Part shown: positions 16,470-25,836 of the stretch, piece after piece
Layout: every line of letters starts with the position of its first letter
How positions within the stretch are numbered: the first letter of the stretch is position 1
From: Halosimplex rubrum
GTDB lineage: Archaea > Halobacteriota > Halobacteria > Halobacteriales > Haloarculaceae
Assembly (NCBI RefSeq): GCF_013415885.1
Contig: NZ_CP058910.1
Span: 2,728,001-2,792,000 of the forward strand
Length of the DNA: 64,000 bases
Reading direction: 5' to 3'
Program-made: the position numbers and the translations under genes
The notes under the pieces: generated by a model
What the model saw: only the letters and a program-made list of their open reading frames with translations
Databases searched by the model: none
Told to the model about the DNA's origin: nothing

Positions 16470-17427
16470 TGAGGGGACAATAAACTCTCAGCAGAATTGA
16501 AGCTCCATTACAGCGTTCGATCTCGGTAGCCGGTATGCCAACCTGAATTGACCCCGAACCGGCGGAAGCGACCGTCTCCTCACTATTAATTAAGTATTAC
16601 TGATAGTTCGGAATAAGTGTTGTATTTTAAACATTCCTACAGACGCCGATAGGGTTACCGGCGCGTCGTCCTGCGTGCTCGCGGACGGGCCGGCCACTGC
16701 TCATTCGAGTGTGTCGTAGACGGATATCCAACGCAGGGATACGCAGTATCACCTGTATTTGGGAGACAAGCCGGCAGGAATGACTACCTTCCGCCGCTCG
16801 TGGCGGTTCGTCTTGGAATACGACGGAAACCGCGAGCCGTCGGCCCAGAGGACTGGCCATTTGGATGAATTACATGTTTGACCATGGTGGTGGCCGTCTC
16901 AAATCGGCTAATACAGTGCTCTTACCGTCACAGATATAGCCGGTTCACCGGGGCGAGATCCGTGCCCACCGTGGACGGAACGACCGGGACTCGCGCCGAA
17001 AGATAGAGATCGGGACGGAGTCCCTGACGGACAGGGTTCCGATCCCGGATCGAACCACATACCGGATCGCCTATAATAACGGATTATAATAATGGATAGA
17101 AATATTATCTATGCGCTCAAATCACCCCGTTGGGCCGCGACTGGGGCTCGTTCGAACTCGGTTTGACAGCGGAATCCGCTCGGAGTCCGCTCGAAGGCTG
17201 GAAATCGAGACTGAACAAATTACACCACTACATCTGTAATCCCATGCGCGATGGTGCCTTTGAGTTCCAAAATTTGTTGTTGCGATGATCGCAACAAAGC
17301 AGTCTCGGTGCTTGGGGTGGCACCATGCCGGGCACTCGATCGAATATATTATTAAAATTCATTAATATCTCGCTCGTTTAGACGGTCGTACGCCATCCGT
17401 TCGAAATGAGCGAACGTCGCAGTGGGG
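16470..17427. other. Long intergenic region, no convincing gene
   Basis: About 950 bp separate the plasmid-type block from the sugar island. The first 150 bp and the region near 17080-17370 are AT-rich (for example TTAATTAAGTATTA and ATATATTATTAAAATTCATT). A 77-codon minus-strand frame at 16627-16860 lacks acidic bias and I do not call it. No repeat, tRNA or IS end was seen. The composition change suggests an old junction. Confidence 0.5.
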
Positions 17428-18168
17428 TCAGCGAGTCAGCGACAGTCGGTTGGAGATTGCCCCGGCGGTGTTTCGGACGAGTTTCCGGAGGTCCGCCTCG
17501 ACGCGGTCGCTCTCGTCGCTGGTCGTCGGCCGTTCGACGCCGACGGCGCCGGCGGGGTCACCGTCGGGCCCGGCGATCGGCGCGACGATTTCGTCCGGGC
17601 CGTCGTGGCTCTCGGCTGGTTCGACGACGGCTGACTCCTGTGCGGCGGTTCGGAGACGGTCGAGGAGGGGCTCGACGCGGTCTGTGTCGTCGACGGTCTC
17701 CTCGACGAGCGCTCGTCGCCGCTCCGGGGGATAACACGAGAGGATCGCGAGCCCACCGGGGACCGAAGTGAGCGGCCCTCGACGGCCTTCGAGCGAATCG
17801 GTGTCCACCCGACCGACCGGGACGACCGTATGGAGATACACCGCTTCGAGCCCCTCCCGGACGACGAGTGTCGCGGTCGCGCCGGTCACGTCCGCGAGCT
17901 TGGCGAGATTGCTCACCCCCTCGATGTAGGCGGGCTCCTGGCGTTTGCTCGCCACGGCGAACCCGAGAAACCGGTGCCCGAGTTCGTACTGCCCGTCGGC
18001 CGACCGGACGAAGCCGGCGTCCTCGAGCGTCGCGAGGTGCTTGTGAACGTTGGCCTTCGAGCCGTCGATGTCCTCCGCGATGGCTGTCACGCCCGCCGTG
18101 CCCTGTCGCCTGAGGGACTCGAGGATCGTCACGGACGTGGCCGTCGCACTGACTCGGTCTGTACCCAT
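17428..18168 (-). CDS. IclR family transcriptional regulator
   Basis: DNA-binding regulator of carbon metabolism. Residues 8-65 form the IclR winged helix (ATSVTILESLRRQ, GVTAIAEDIDGSKANVHKHL, LEDAGFV). The C-terminal effector domain shows the family's LTSVPGGLAILSCYPPERR and a late IAPIAG-like stretch (IVAPIAGPDGDPAGAVGV). The 246-residue length is normal. It is divergent from the TrmB gene that leads the sugar island, so it is likely one of two regulators of that island; sugars or sugar acids are typical effectors. Confidence 0.9.
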   Translation of the reverse strand: MGTDRVSATATSVTILESLRRQGTAGVTAIAEDIDGSKANVHKHLATLEDAGFVRSADGQYELGHRFLGFAVASKRQEPAYIEGVSNLAKLADVTGATATLVVREGLEAVYLHTVVPVGRVDTDSLEGRRGPLTSVPGGLAILSCYPPERRRALVEETVDDTDRVEPLLDRLRTAAQESAVVEPAESHDGPDEIVAPIAGPDGDPAGAVGVERPTTSDESDRVEADLRKLVRNTAGAISNRLSLTR

Positions 18169-18290
18169 ACTCGGTCATGGAGCGGGGGCGTCAAAAGCGT
18201 TCGCCATATTCGAACGAGATTCGAACGCCGGAGAGGTCCGGGTGCGAGATGGGCGAAGGTGTTTATGCGTGCTGGCCCCGCTGTTAGGTC

Positions 18291-19358
18291 ATGGACGACC
18301 TCGACGAACTGGAAGGGGTGCTCGCCGACGCCGGGTTTTCCGGGTACGAGGCGGCGGCGTACGTAGGGCTGCTCCGGTTGCGGGACGCGTCGGTTTCGGA
18401 GCTTGCAGATGTCTGTTCCGTGCCGCGGTCACGGCTCTACGATGTGCTCGAGGATCTGGAGGAAGCGGGCTACGTCGAGACGTACGAACGGGAGGCGCTC
18501 AGGGGCCGCGTCGCCAACGTCTCGCCGGCGGCCGAGGAACTCCGCGAGCGGGCGACGCGGCTGGAGGACGCCGCCGACCACCTCGAGGACCGCTGGGAAC
18601 GACCGCGATTCGAACATACTGACATGAGCGTCTTCCAGACGCACGCGGCGACGGTCACGGAGGCGACCGCGCGGGTCGACGCGGCGGAACACACGGTGCA
18701 TCTCTGCGTGTCGCCCGACGAACTCCTCGAACTGGCGGACCCGCTCCGGGACGCGGTCGACCGCGGGGTCGTGATCCGGATCGCGGTCCAGGCCGGCGAG
18801 GCCGACGGCGACGAGGACCTGCCGCACCTCTTTCCCGACGTAGCCGCCGAGGTCCGCCGCTGCGAGTCGACCGCCCACTTCATCGCGCTGGTCGACGGCT
18901 CGTTCGCCGCGCTCGCCGTCGACAACGAGTGGGACGGCCAGTACGGGCTCGTCGTCGACGACAACGCGCTCACCTCGATCCTCCACTGGTACTACCAGAT
19001 CCAGCTATGGGAGCCCTGGGACACCCTCTACACGGCCTCGATGGGGTCGCCGACGACCTACGTCAGCATCAGGGAACTCATCCGGGACATCGAGTCGGTC
19101 CGCGCCGACGACGAGACCGTGACTGTTCGCGTCGAGGGCGTCGAAACCCAGAGCAAGGAAGCGGTCGAGATCGAAGGTGAGGTCGTCGACGTGATCTACA
19201 CGGACATCTACGAGGACCGCGACGTGACCTTCGCACAGCAGTTCATCCAGGCCGCGCTCAGGATCCGCTCTGACGGCGAGGAGTACACTGTCGGCGGATA
19301 CGGCGCCGTCCTGGAGGATGTCCGGGCGATCCAGATGACGATCACGGATATCGATTGA
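18291..19358 (+). CDS. TrmB family sugar-specific regulator
   Basis: Regulator with the TrmB winged helix at the N-terminus (GYEAAAYVGLLRLRDASVSE, then SRLYDVLEDLEEAGYVE), a short coiled coil, and a C-terminal sugar-binding half (from SVFQTHAATVTEATARVDAA to the end). TrmB proteins in archaea repress or activate ABC sugar transporters and glycolytic genes according to bound sugar. The 355-residue length is typical. It sits next to the ABC transporter genes it probably controls. Confidence 0.9.
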   Translation: MDDLDELEGVLADAGFSGYEAAAYVGLLRLRDASVSELADVCSVPRSRLYDVLEDLEEAGYVETYEREALRGRVANVSPAAEELRERATRLEDAADHLEDRWERPRFEHTDMSVFQTHAATVTEATARVDAAEHTVHLCVSPDELLELADPLRDAVDRGVVIRIAVQAGEADGDEDLPHLFPDVAAEVRRCESTAHFIALVDGSFAALAVDNEWDGQYGLVVDDNALTSILHWYYQIQLWEPWDTLYTASMGSPTTYVSIRELIRDIESVRADDETVTVRVEGVETQSKEAVEIEGEVVDVIYTDIYEDRDVTFAQQFIQAALRIRSDGEEYTVGGYGAVLEDVRAIQMTITDID

Positions 19359-19458
19359 GACCGCCGAGACGCCCCGGGACGGCCACACCGTGTCGGCGGT
19401 CGATACCCTACCGGTCGACTGCTCTCGAAAGGGCTGTACCGTCACACGCGGACCGTCG

Positions 19459-20595
19459 TCAGTTCGAGCCGGGCGTCGGCGCCTCGCGCGCCTCGTCACC
19501 GTCGGCGAGGACGTTGTCTCCCGTGGCGGCGTCGAAGATGTGGGTATGCTCTGCCGGGAGCCTGAACTGGATGAGTTCACCGGGCTGAACCGTGGTGTTC
19601 CCGGGGACCCTGATGGTCCACTCCGTCTCGTCTTTGACGACGTAGAGGTAGTTGTCGCTGCCCTCGTGTTCCAGTACGTCGAGTTCCGCTTCGACGATGT
19701 TGCCGTCGTCGTCCGCGAGTTCGATGTGTTCGGGGCGGATCCCGAGGGTGAGGTCGTCCGTTGTCGCGTTGCGCTCGATGCGTTCGGAGATCGTCTCAGC
19801 GACCTCGTACTCGAAGTCCGCACCGACGAACCGTCCGTCGACGTACTCCCCGTCGAAGAAGTTCATCGAGGGGCTGCCGATGAAGTCGGCGACGAACCGG
19901 TTGCGGGGATTAGCGTAGACCTCCTCGGGTGTCCCAACCTGCTGGATCTCGCCGCCGTCGAGGATGACGATGCGGTCGGACATCGTCATCGCCTCCGTCT
20001 GGTCGTGCGTGACGTAGACCGATGTCGTCCCGAGGTCCTCCTGGAGGCGCTGGAGTTCCGTCCGCATGTGCAGTCGGAGCTTGGCGTCGAGGTTGCTCAG
20101 CGGCTCGTCGAAGAGGAACACCTTGGGGTCGCGAACGATTGCACGCCCGGTGGCGACGCGCTGCTGTTGCCCGCCGGAGAGGTTGCTCGGTTTCTTCTCG
20201 AGGAGGTCCTCGATCCCCATCATGTCTGCGGTCTCCTCGACCCGCTCGGCGATCTCGTCGTCCGGGAGGTCGGTCGTCAGCTTCAGTCCGTAGGACATGT
20301 TCTCGCGGACGTTCATGTGGGGGTACAGCGCGTACTCCTGAAACACCATCGCGACTCCCCGGTGCTGGGGCGGCACGTCGTTGATGGCGTCGCCGTCGAT
20401 CGCGATGGTCCCCCCGGTGATCGATTCGAGCCCCGCGATCATCCGCAACAGCGTCGACTTGCCCGACCCCGACGGCCCGACGATGGTGACGAACTCCCCG
20501 TCCTCGACCGACAGAGAGACGCCGTCGACGGCCGTTATCTCTCCCTCCTCCGAGTCGTACACCTTCACCACATCCTCGATGTCAATAGTACCCAT
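19459..20595 (-). CDS. Sugar ABC transporter ATP-binding protein (MsmX/UgpC type)
   Basis: ATPase that powers the neighbouring sugar importer from the cytoplasmic side. Motifs in order: Walker A GPSGSGKST, Q-loop in MVFQEYALYPHM, signature LSGGQQQRVATGRAI, Walker B VFLFDEPLSNLDAKL, switch VTHDQTEAMT, then a C-terminal OB/TOBE domain (LTLGIRPEHIELA). The 378-residue length fits the MalK-like class. The ATG at 20595 starts MGTIDIEDVVKVY; a TATA-like CATTAAT lies about 25 bp upstream. It is divergent from the binding-protein gene and shares a 103-bp promoter region with it. Confidence 0.94.
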   Translation of the reverse strand: MGTIDIEDVVKVYDSEEGEITAVDGVSLSVEDGEFVTIVGPSGSGKSTLLRMIAGLESITGGTIAIDGDAINDVPPQHRGVAMVFQEYALYPHMNVRENMSYGLKLTTDLPDDEIAERVEETADMMGIEDLLEKKPSNLSGGQQQRVATGRAIVRDPKVFLFDEPLSNLDAKLRLHMRTELQRLQEDLGTTSVYVTHDQTEAMTMSDRIVILDGGEIQQVGTPEEVYANPRNRFVADFIGSPSMNFFDGEYVDGRFVGADFEYEVAETISERIERNATTDDLTLGIRPEHIELADDDGNIVEAELDVLEHEGSDNYLYVVKDETEWTIRVPGNTTVQPGELIQFRLPAEHTHIFDAATGDNVLADGDEAREAPTPGSN

Positions 20596-20698
20596 ACACC
20601 GTAGCTGCGAGGCACAGACAATTAATGTTTTGATGGAAATAAAACGTGTATCCATGTGTTAGAAACTATTATATACTATCGGTTGGGAGTAGTGTACT
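20596..20698. promoter_or_regulatory. Divergent promoter region of the sugar transporter
   Basis: On the plus strand TTATATAC at about 20669-20676 lies 25 bp before the ATG at 20699, so the binding-protein mRNA is likely leaderless. On the minus strand an AACATTAATTG element lies about 25 bp before the ATG at 20595. The 40 bp between the two TATA boxes would hold the operator for TrmB or IclR; no clean palindrome was seen. Confidence 0.6.
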
Positions 20699-22045
20699 AT
20701 GTCGTCAGATGGCACGCAGCGCAAGCGCAGTCGCCGGAACGTCCTCAAAGGGCTCGGGCTCGCCGGAGTGACGGGGTTAGCAGGGTGTGGCTCGAACGGC
20801 TCGAACGGTTCGGGCGGGACTGACGGTGCCCCGGGAACCGTGGGCGACCAGTCGGTCGAGATCACCTTCTGGGACTACTTCGGCGGCACCGAAAACGAGG
20901 AGATAGAGGCTCTAGTCGCAGATTTCGAGGAGGAGCATTCGAACATTACGGTCAGCTCCGAGGCGGTCCCGTTCGACGAGTTCGTCGACAACCTGTTCAC
21001 CTCGGTCGCCTCGGGGAACGCCCCACACGTGGCTTCCTACTGGATGTCGTTCAGCACGTTCCTCGAAGCCGAGGGCGTCATCGACCCGATCGACGAGTAC
21101 CTCTCCGAGGGGCTCGACCCGTACTACGACATCGTCGAGCCGGCCGCGACGGTCGGGGACAGCACCTACGCCTTGCCGATGGACGTCCACGCCCACATGC
21201 TGGTGACCAACGACACCGTCATGGAGGAGGCAGGGGCCGAGACGCCCACGAACTTCGAGGAGTTCAAGACGGCTGCGAACGCGATCCAGGAGAACACCGA
21301 CGCGCGCCCGTTCCCGCTCCTACAGGATAACAGCCCGATCGGTGCGATGCGGTACTTCTACGGGCTCTTGCTTCAACACGAGGGCGCGTCGCTCGTCGAG
21401 GACGGCGAGCCCGTCTACCACGAGAACGAAGGGGGCCAGCGCAGCGCGGAGTTCATGGACCAGGTGACCGACGAGTTCGGCTGGGATCAGACCAGCCTGT
21501 CGGACGCTCAGGAGCGGACGAACCTCTTCCTCGACGACCAGGTCGGGATGATGTTCGTCGGGAACTGGCAAGCCAATAACTTCGAGAACGAGGACGGCGA
21601 GATCCCCGACGACCTGGAGTTCACGTACCACCGCCCATACGTATTCCCGGGCGAAGCACGCCGAGCATGGGCCGAGAGTAACGGATTTTTCTTCCCGACG
21701 AACGACAGCCACACCGAGACGGAGAAACAGGCCGCAGTCCAGTTCGTCGAGTACATCACGCAGAACAACCCCCTGTGGGCCCAGACGGCCGGGCACCTCC
21801 CGGCGACACCCGAGGTGGCGGAGTCCGAGGAGGTCACCTCCTCGCCGCGCTACGAGGAGTACGATATCGTCAGTACGCTCGCGGGGATGGCCGAAGACGG
21901 CGAACTGGTCTACCAGCCGCCGCTGGAGTTCGACATGTACGCGACGGACATCACGAACCCGCTCGTCGGCATCTATTCACAGGACAGCGACCCGCAGGAC
22001 GCGCTCGACCAGTCCGCGAACGCGTTCAGCAGCCGCATGAGCTGA
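20699..22045 (+). CDS. Sugar ABC transporter substrate-binding lipoprotein
   Basis: Extracellular solute-binding protein (family 1 type). The signal peptide has RRNVLKGLGLAGVTGLAGC, that is a twin-Arg region followed by a lipobox, so it is exported by Tat and lipid-anchored. After a Gly/Ser/Asn linker the mature domain starts VEITFWDYFGGTENEEIEAL, typical for oligosaccharide binders, and later has PLLQDNSPIGAMRYFYGLLL and GMMFVGNWQANNF. The 448-residue length is normal. Position next to GH32, GH68 and GH4 genes suggests sucrose or fructo-oligosaccharides as ligands; that is inference. Confidence 0.92.
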   Translation: MSSDGTQRKRSRRNVLKGLGLAGVTGLAGCGSNGSNGSGGTDGAPGTVGDQSVEITFWDYFGGTENEEIEALVADFEEEHSNITVSSEAVPFDEFVDNLFTSVASGNAPHVASYWMSFSTFLEAEGVIDPIDEYLSEGLDPYYDIVEPAATVGDSTYALPMDVHAHMLVTNDTVMEEAGAETPTNFEEFKTAANAIQENTDARPFPLLQDNSPIGAMRYFYGLLLQHEGASLVEDGEPVYHENEGGQRSAEFMDQVTDEFGWDQTSLSDAQERTNLFLDDQVGMMFVGNWQANNFENEDGEIPDDLEFTYHRPYVFPGEARRAWAESNGFFFPTNDSHTETEKQAAVQFVEYITQNNPLWAQTAGHLPATPEVAESEEVTSSPRYEEYDIVSTLAGMAEDGELVYQPPLEFDMYATDITNPLVGIYSQDSDPQDALDQSANAFSSRMS

Positions 22046-22049
22046 ACCC

Positions 22050-22946
22050 ATGGCAACGAGATCAACGTCACTGGCTGAGCGCGTGCCCCTCGACCGGGAG
22101 ACGGTCAACGGGCTCCTGTTCGCGGCTCCGTATCTCGTGCTGTTCGGTCTGTTCCTCCTGTACCCCCTGTTGAAGGGACTGTACATGAGTTTCTTCCAGT
22201 GGGACCTGCTCAACCCCGGCGAGTCCGAGTTCGTCGGGCTGGCCAACTACGCGACGTTGCTGAACGACCCGCAGTTCTGGACGGCGACGGTCAACACGTT
22301 CCTGTTCGTGCTACTCACCGTCCCCGTGTTGCTCGTCGTCAGCCTCACCGTGGCGCTCGGGCTCAATCGCCGACTGGCCGGCACGCGACTCCTGCAGTTC
22401 ATCTACTTCGTCCCGTACGTCCTCACGGTCTCGATCGTGGGCGTGATCTGGTTGCAGGTGTACGGTGCCAACGGGATCTTCACCGTGTTCACGGAGCCCT
22501 TCATCGGGCGCGTCCTCGACAGCACCACGCTGGCGCTGCCGGCGCTCGCGCTGACGACCGTCTGGTGGCAGGTCGGCTTCTACTTCGCGATCCTGCTGGC
22601 CGCCCGGCAGAACGTGTCGGAGCGACTCTACGAGGCGGCGAAGCTCGACGGCGCCAGTCGCTGGCAGATGACCCGTGACATCACGCTGCCGCAGATGAAA
22701 AACGCGATCATCTTCGTCGTGATCGCGAGCACGATCACGCAGTTCCAGGTGTTCGGCCAGCCCTACGTGATGACCAACGGCGGTCCCGTGTCGTCGACGA
22801 CGACGATGGTGTACTACCTCTACAGCCTCGGGTTCGAGACGTTCGACCTCGGCTACGGCGCCGCGGTCGGCTACGTCGTCCTGATGGTCCTCATCGCCGT
22901 GTCGCTGATCAACTTCAAAGTGGTCGAATCCTCACTGGGTGAGTAA
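22050..22946 (+). CDS. Sugar ABC transporter permease (MalF-like)
   Basis: Inner membrane channel subunit with six predicted helices, starting near NGLLFAAPYLVLFGLFLLYP. The conserved EAA loop that docks the ATPase is EAAKLDGASRWQMTRDITLP. The 298-residue length is typical of the short MalF-like class. It begins 4 bp after the stop of the binding-protein gene and is followed 2 bp later by the second permease, so all are one transcript. Confidence 0.94.
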   Translation: MATRSTSLAERVPLDRETVNGLLFAAPYLVLFGLFLLYPLLKGLYMSFFQWDLLNPGESEFVGLANYATLLNDPQFWTATVNTFLFVLLTVPVLLVVSLTVALGLNRRLAGTRLLQFIYFVPYVLTVSIVGVIWLQVYGANGIFTVFTEPFIGRVLDSTTLALPALALTTVWWQVGFYFAILLAARQNVSERLYEAAKLDGASRWQMTRDITLPQMKNAIIFVVIASTITQFQVFGQPYVMTNGGPVSSTTTMVYYLYSLGFETFDLGYGAAVGYVVLMVLIAVSLINFKVVESSLGE

Positions 22947-22948
22947 CC

Positions 22949-23806
22949 ATGGCAGGCACGACTTCCACGACCGACGAGACGCGCTTCGGCTGGGACCGGA
23001 TCGAGAACGCCGCGGTCTACGCGGTCATGTACGGGCTCGCGCTGCTGTTTTTCCTCCCGCTGTACCGGACGTTCCAGCTGTCGATCACGCCGACCGAGGA
23101 GATGGGGACGTTCAAGCTGTTCCCCGCGGAGCCGACGCTGACCTACTGGCAGGGAGTGCTCGCGAACAACCCGGTCATCTACCGGTGGGCGCTGAACACG
23201 CTCATCATCGCGGGGGTGACGACGCTCCTGGTGGTGGTCATCGACTCGATGATCGCCTTCTCGCTGACCCGCCTGGAGTGGCGCGGACGCAAGGCCATCC
23301 TCGGGATCATCATCGCGAGCTTCATGGTCCCGCCCGTGGTCAACATCATCCCCCTGTTCACGCTCGTCAACCGGCTGGGGATGATAAACAGCTACTGGGC
23401 GGTCATCCTGCCGTTCGTCGCCGGGCCGCTGGGCGTGTTCCTGCTCGTCCAGTTCTTCCGGGACATCCCCGAAGAGCTGGAGGAGGCCGCGCGGATGGAC
23501 GGGTTCTCGACGCCGCGCATCTACGCCCGGATCATCCTGCCGCTGTCGGCGCCCATCCTGACGGCTCTCGCGATATTCATCTTCGTGTGGAGCTGGAACC
23601 AGTTCCTCTGGCCGCTGATCGTCCTCCAGGAGGAGGCCAAGTACACGCTCCCCATCGGCGCGACGACCCTGGAGAGCGTGTACGTCAACCAGCCCAACCA
23701 GCTGATGGCGCAGATGCTCGTCATCTCGATGCCGCTGTTCGTTCTCTTCCTGCTCTTCCAGGAGAAACTGATATCTAGCATCCAGATGCAAGCAGCGACC
23801 GGATGA
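22949..23806 (+). CDS. Sugar ABC transporter permease (MalG-like)
   Basis: Second channel subunit, six predicted helices. The EAA loop is EAARMDGFSTPRIYARIILP; FVWSWNQFLWPLIVL is a typical MalG segment. Length 285 residues. The stop codon overlaps the start of the next gene by 4 bp (ATGA), a sign of translational coupling. Together with the binding protein and ATPase it completes one importer. Confidence 0.94.
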   Translation: MAGTTSTTDETRFGWDRIENAAVYAVMYGLALLFFLPLYRTFQLSITPTEEMGTFKLFPAEPTLTYWQGVLANNPVIYRWALNTLIIAGVTTLLVVVIDSMIAFSLTRLEWRGRKAILGIIIASFMVPPVVNIIPLFTLVNRLGMINSYWAVILPFVAGPLGVFLLVQFFRDIPEELEEAARMDGFSTPRIYARIILPLSAPILTALAIFIFVWSWNQFLWPLIVLQEEAKYTLPIGATTLESVYVNQPNQLMAQMLVISMPLFVLFLLFQEKLISSIQMQAATG

Positions 23807-24411
23807 CGGAATCCGGTCCCGAACGCTTCGGTCGCACGCTCCGGACGACCGCGCGGTTCGTCTACCGCAACGGGCCACAGCTCGTCGGCCTCAGCGTCCT
23901 CTGGTCGCTGGCGGTGCTCCCCGTCGTCACCCTCGGCCCGGCGACGCTGGGGTTCTACGCCGCGGTCGGCTCCCTCGACAGCGACCGCAACAGGGTCGAA
24001 CTGCGGTCGGCGCTCGGTACGGTTCGCCGGCGGCTCGTCCCCGCGGTCGCGTTCGGGCTCGCGCCGCTCCTGTTCTTCGCGCTCTCGGCCAGCTACCTCT
24101 ACGCGTTCCTCGGGAGCCAGTCGACGTTCCAGTTCGCCGCGGCGCTGGCGACCTTCTACGTCGGGCTGTATCTCGGCCTGGTGAACGTTCCCGCCTTCGT
24201 CGCCCTCTCACGAGGCGCCTCGGCCAAGACCGCGATCGAGAGCGGTATCGGCTGGACGGCGGCCAACCCGACGCTGACGATGCTCGTCGGGCTGTGTACG
24301 CTCGCGATACTGGTCGTGACCCTCGCACTGACGATCGCGGTCGTCCTCGTGTTCCCGGCGGCCGCGTTCTCCTTCCAGGTCAAGGCAGTCGGCGACGACG
24401 TGACCGTCTGA
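23803..24411 (+). CDS. YesL-like (DUF624) membrane protein
   Basis: A 202-residue membrane protein with about five hydrophobic segments. LSVLWSLAVLPVVTLGPATLGFYAAV matches the start of the DUF624/YesL family, which is often found in bacterial polysaccharide and oligosaccharide transport operons and has no proven biochemical role. It overlaps the MalG-like gene by 4 bp and ends the transporter operon, so it probably supports the importer. The quoted likeness is by eye. Confidence 0.72.
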   Translation: MTESGPERFGRTLRTTARFVYRNGPQLVGLSVLWSLAVLPVVTLGPATLGFYAAVGSLDSDRNRVELRSALGTVRRRLVPAVAFGLAPLLFFALSASYLYAFLGSQSTFQFAAALATFYVGLYLGLVNVPAFVALSRGASAKTAIESGIGWTAANPTLTMLVGLCTLAILVVTLALTIAVVLVFPAAAFSFQVKAVGDDVTV

Positions 24412-24453
24412 CCGTCGGGACCCTCCCTCACCGTCGAAACCGCACCCGGCTCG

Positions 24454-25761
24454 TCACTCCAGCCGCGGCAGGTACTCGGCGTTCGCTTCCAGCAGCGCTT
24501 CGGTCATCTCGTGGGCCTCCGCCAGCGTGAGTTTGGCACCGGTCAGCGGGTCGAGCTTCACCGCCTGGTGGACCTTCTCGCGGTCGTGTTCGAGGGCGCC
24601 CTCGACGGCCAGCTCGTACACCGCCGAGTGCTGGCGGTCGAGCGCGGCCACCTGCGTCGGGAGTTCGCCGACCGAACAGGGGTGTAGTCCCGACCCGTCG
24701 GCGAGGACGGGCACCTCGACGCAGGCGTCGCCGGGGAGGTTCTCGATGGCCCCGGTCTCGTTGGAGACGTTGAGATTGAACCGACGCTCGGTGTCCGTCT
24801 CCAGCGAGTGGACGAGCCGCGCGGCGTACTCCTCCGAGCGCTCGACCCCGACCTCGTCGAGGTCCACGTCGAGTTCGGGGTCGTCCCGCTGGGTCGAGCG
24901 CGCCGTCCACCCCTCCAGGTAAGTGGCCGTCCCCATCCGCTCGGCGTAGTCCGTCCCGGTCATCTCGTCGATGGTCTCTGGGTCGGTCCGGACGTACGGG
25001 ACGTACTCGCTCATGTGGTGGCTCGACTCCGTCGGGAAGTACCCGAAGTGTTTCAGCATCTCGAAGCGGACGGTGTCCCGCTGGTAGGTGTCGGGGTCCT
25101 CGGCGGCCTCGCGGAGCGCGGGGTAGACCGACTCGCCCTCGTGAGTGGCTTCGAGGAACCAGGCCATGTGGTTGATACCGGCGACCCAGTAGTCGAGTTC
25201 GTCCGCGGGCACGTCCACGTAGTCGGCGATGGCCGTCGCGGTGTGCGGAACGCTGTGACAGAGCCCCACCGTCTCCACGTCCGTCGCGTCGAACATCGCC
25301 TTGCAGAGGATGGCCATCGGGTTCGTGTAGTTCAGCAGGAGGGCGTCCGGGCACAGCTCCTCCATGTCCGCGGCGATGTCGAGCATCGTCGGGATGGTCC
25401 GGAGCCCGCGGAAGATCCCGCCTGGCCCGGTCGTGTCCCCGATGGCCTGCTCGACCCCGTACGCCTCGGGGATCCGGATCTCGTTCTCGAAGGGCTCGGT
25501 CCCGCCGACGTTGATCATGTTGAAGACGTACTCGGCGCCGTCGAGGGCGGCCCGGCGGTCGGTCGTCGCCTCGACCGTCGCCGGCAGCCCCTCGTTGTCG
25601 ACCATCGCCTCGGCGACCCGGTGCGTCCGGTCGAGCCGCCCCTCGTCGATGTCCATCAGGACGACCTCGCTGTCGGCCAGCGCGTCGAACGACAGGATGT
25701 CACCGACGATCTTCCGCGCGAACACCATACTCCCCGCTCCGATGAGCGTGATTCTTGGCAC
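24454..25761 (-). CDS. Glycoside hydrolase family 4 (alpha-glucosidase/galactosidase type)
   Basis: NAD- and Mn-dependent glycosidase of family GH4, cytosolic. The N-terminal Rossmann motif is ITLIGAGSMVFARKIVGDIL. Further landmarks: NYTNPMAILC, GLCHSV with the metal-binding Cys and His, and GINHMAWFL with the second metal ligand. The 435-residue length fits MelA/LplD-like members. The start is a GTG (MPRITLIGAG). It lies 75 bp downstream of the GH68 gene on the same strand. In a sucrose/fructan island it could split alpha-linked sugars such as raffinose-type oligosaccharides; substrate is not decided by sequence alone. Confidence 0.9.
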   Translation of the reverse strand: MPRITLIGAGSMVFARKIVGDILSFDALADSEVVLMDIDEGRLDRTHRVAEAMVDNEGLPATVEATTDRRAALDGAEYVFNMINVGGTEPFENEIRIPEAYGVEQAIGDTTGPGGIFRGLRTIPTMLDIAADMEELCPDALLLNYTNPMAILCKAMFDATDVETVGLCHSVPHTATAIADYVDVPADELDYWVAGINHMAWFLEATHEGESVYPALREAAEDPDTYQRDTVRFEMLKHFGYFPTESSHHMSEYVPYVRTDPETIDEMTGTDYAERMGTATYLEGWTARSTQRDDPELDVDLDEVGVERSEEYAARLVHSLETDTERRFNLNVSNETGAIENLPGDACVEVPVLADGSGLHPCSVGELPTQVAALDRQHSAVYELAVEGALEHDREKVHQAVKLDPLTGAKLTLAEAHEMTEALLEANAEYLPRLE

Positions 25762-25836
25762 AGCAGTGGTTCAGGTCGCTCCGTAGTAACGATTTCGGGA
25801 GGTCGCGTCGGGGGGCCCGGACTCGGGCGCAGCGAG

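Noticed and set aside
16627-16860. 77-codon minus-strand frame in the long intergenic region
   Set aside because: No acidic bias, no motif, low GC periodicity.
20600-20698. Palindromic TrmB operator in the divergent promoter
   Set aside because: ACGTGTA/ATGTGT-like halves are too imperfect to call a site.
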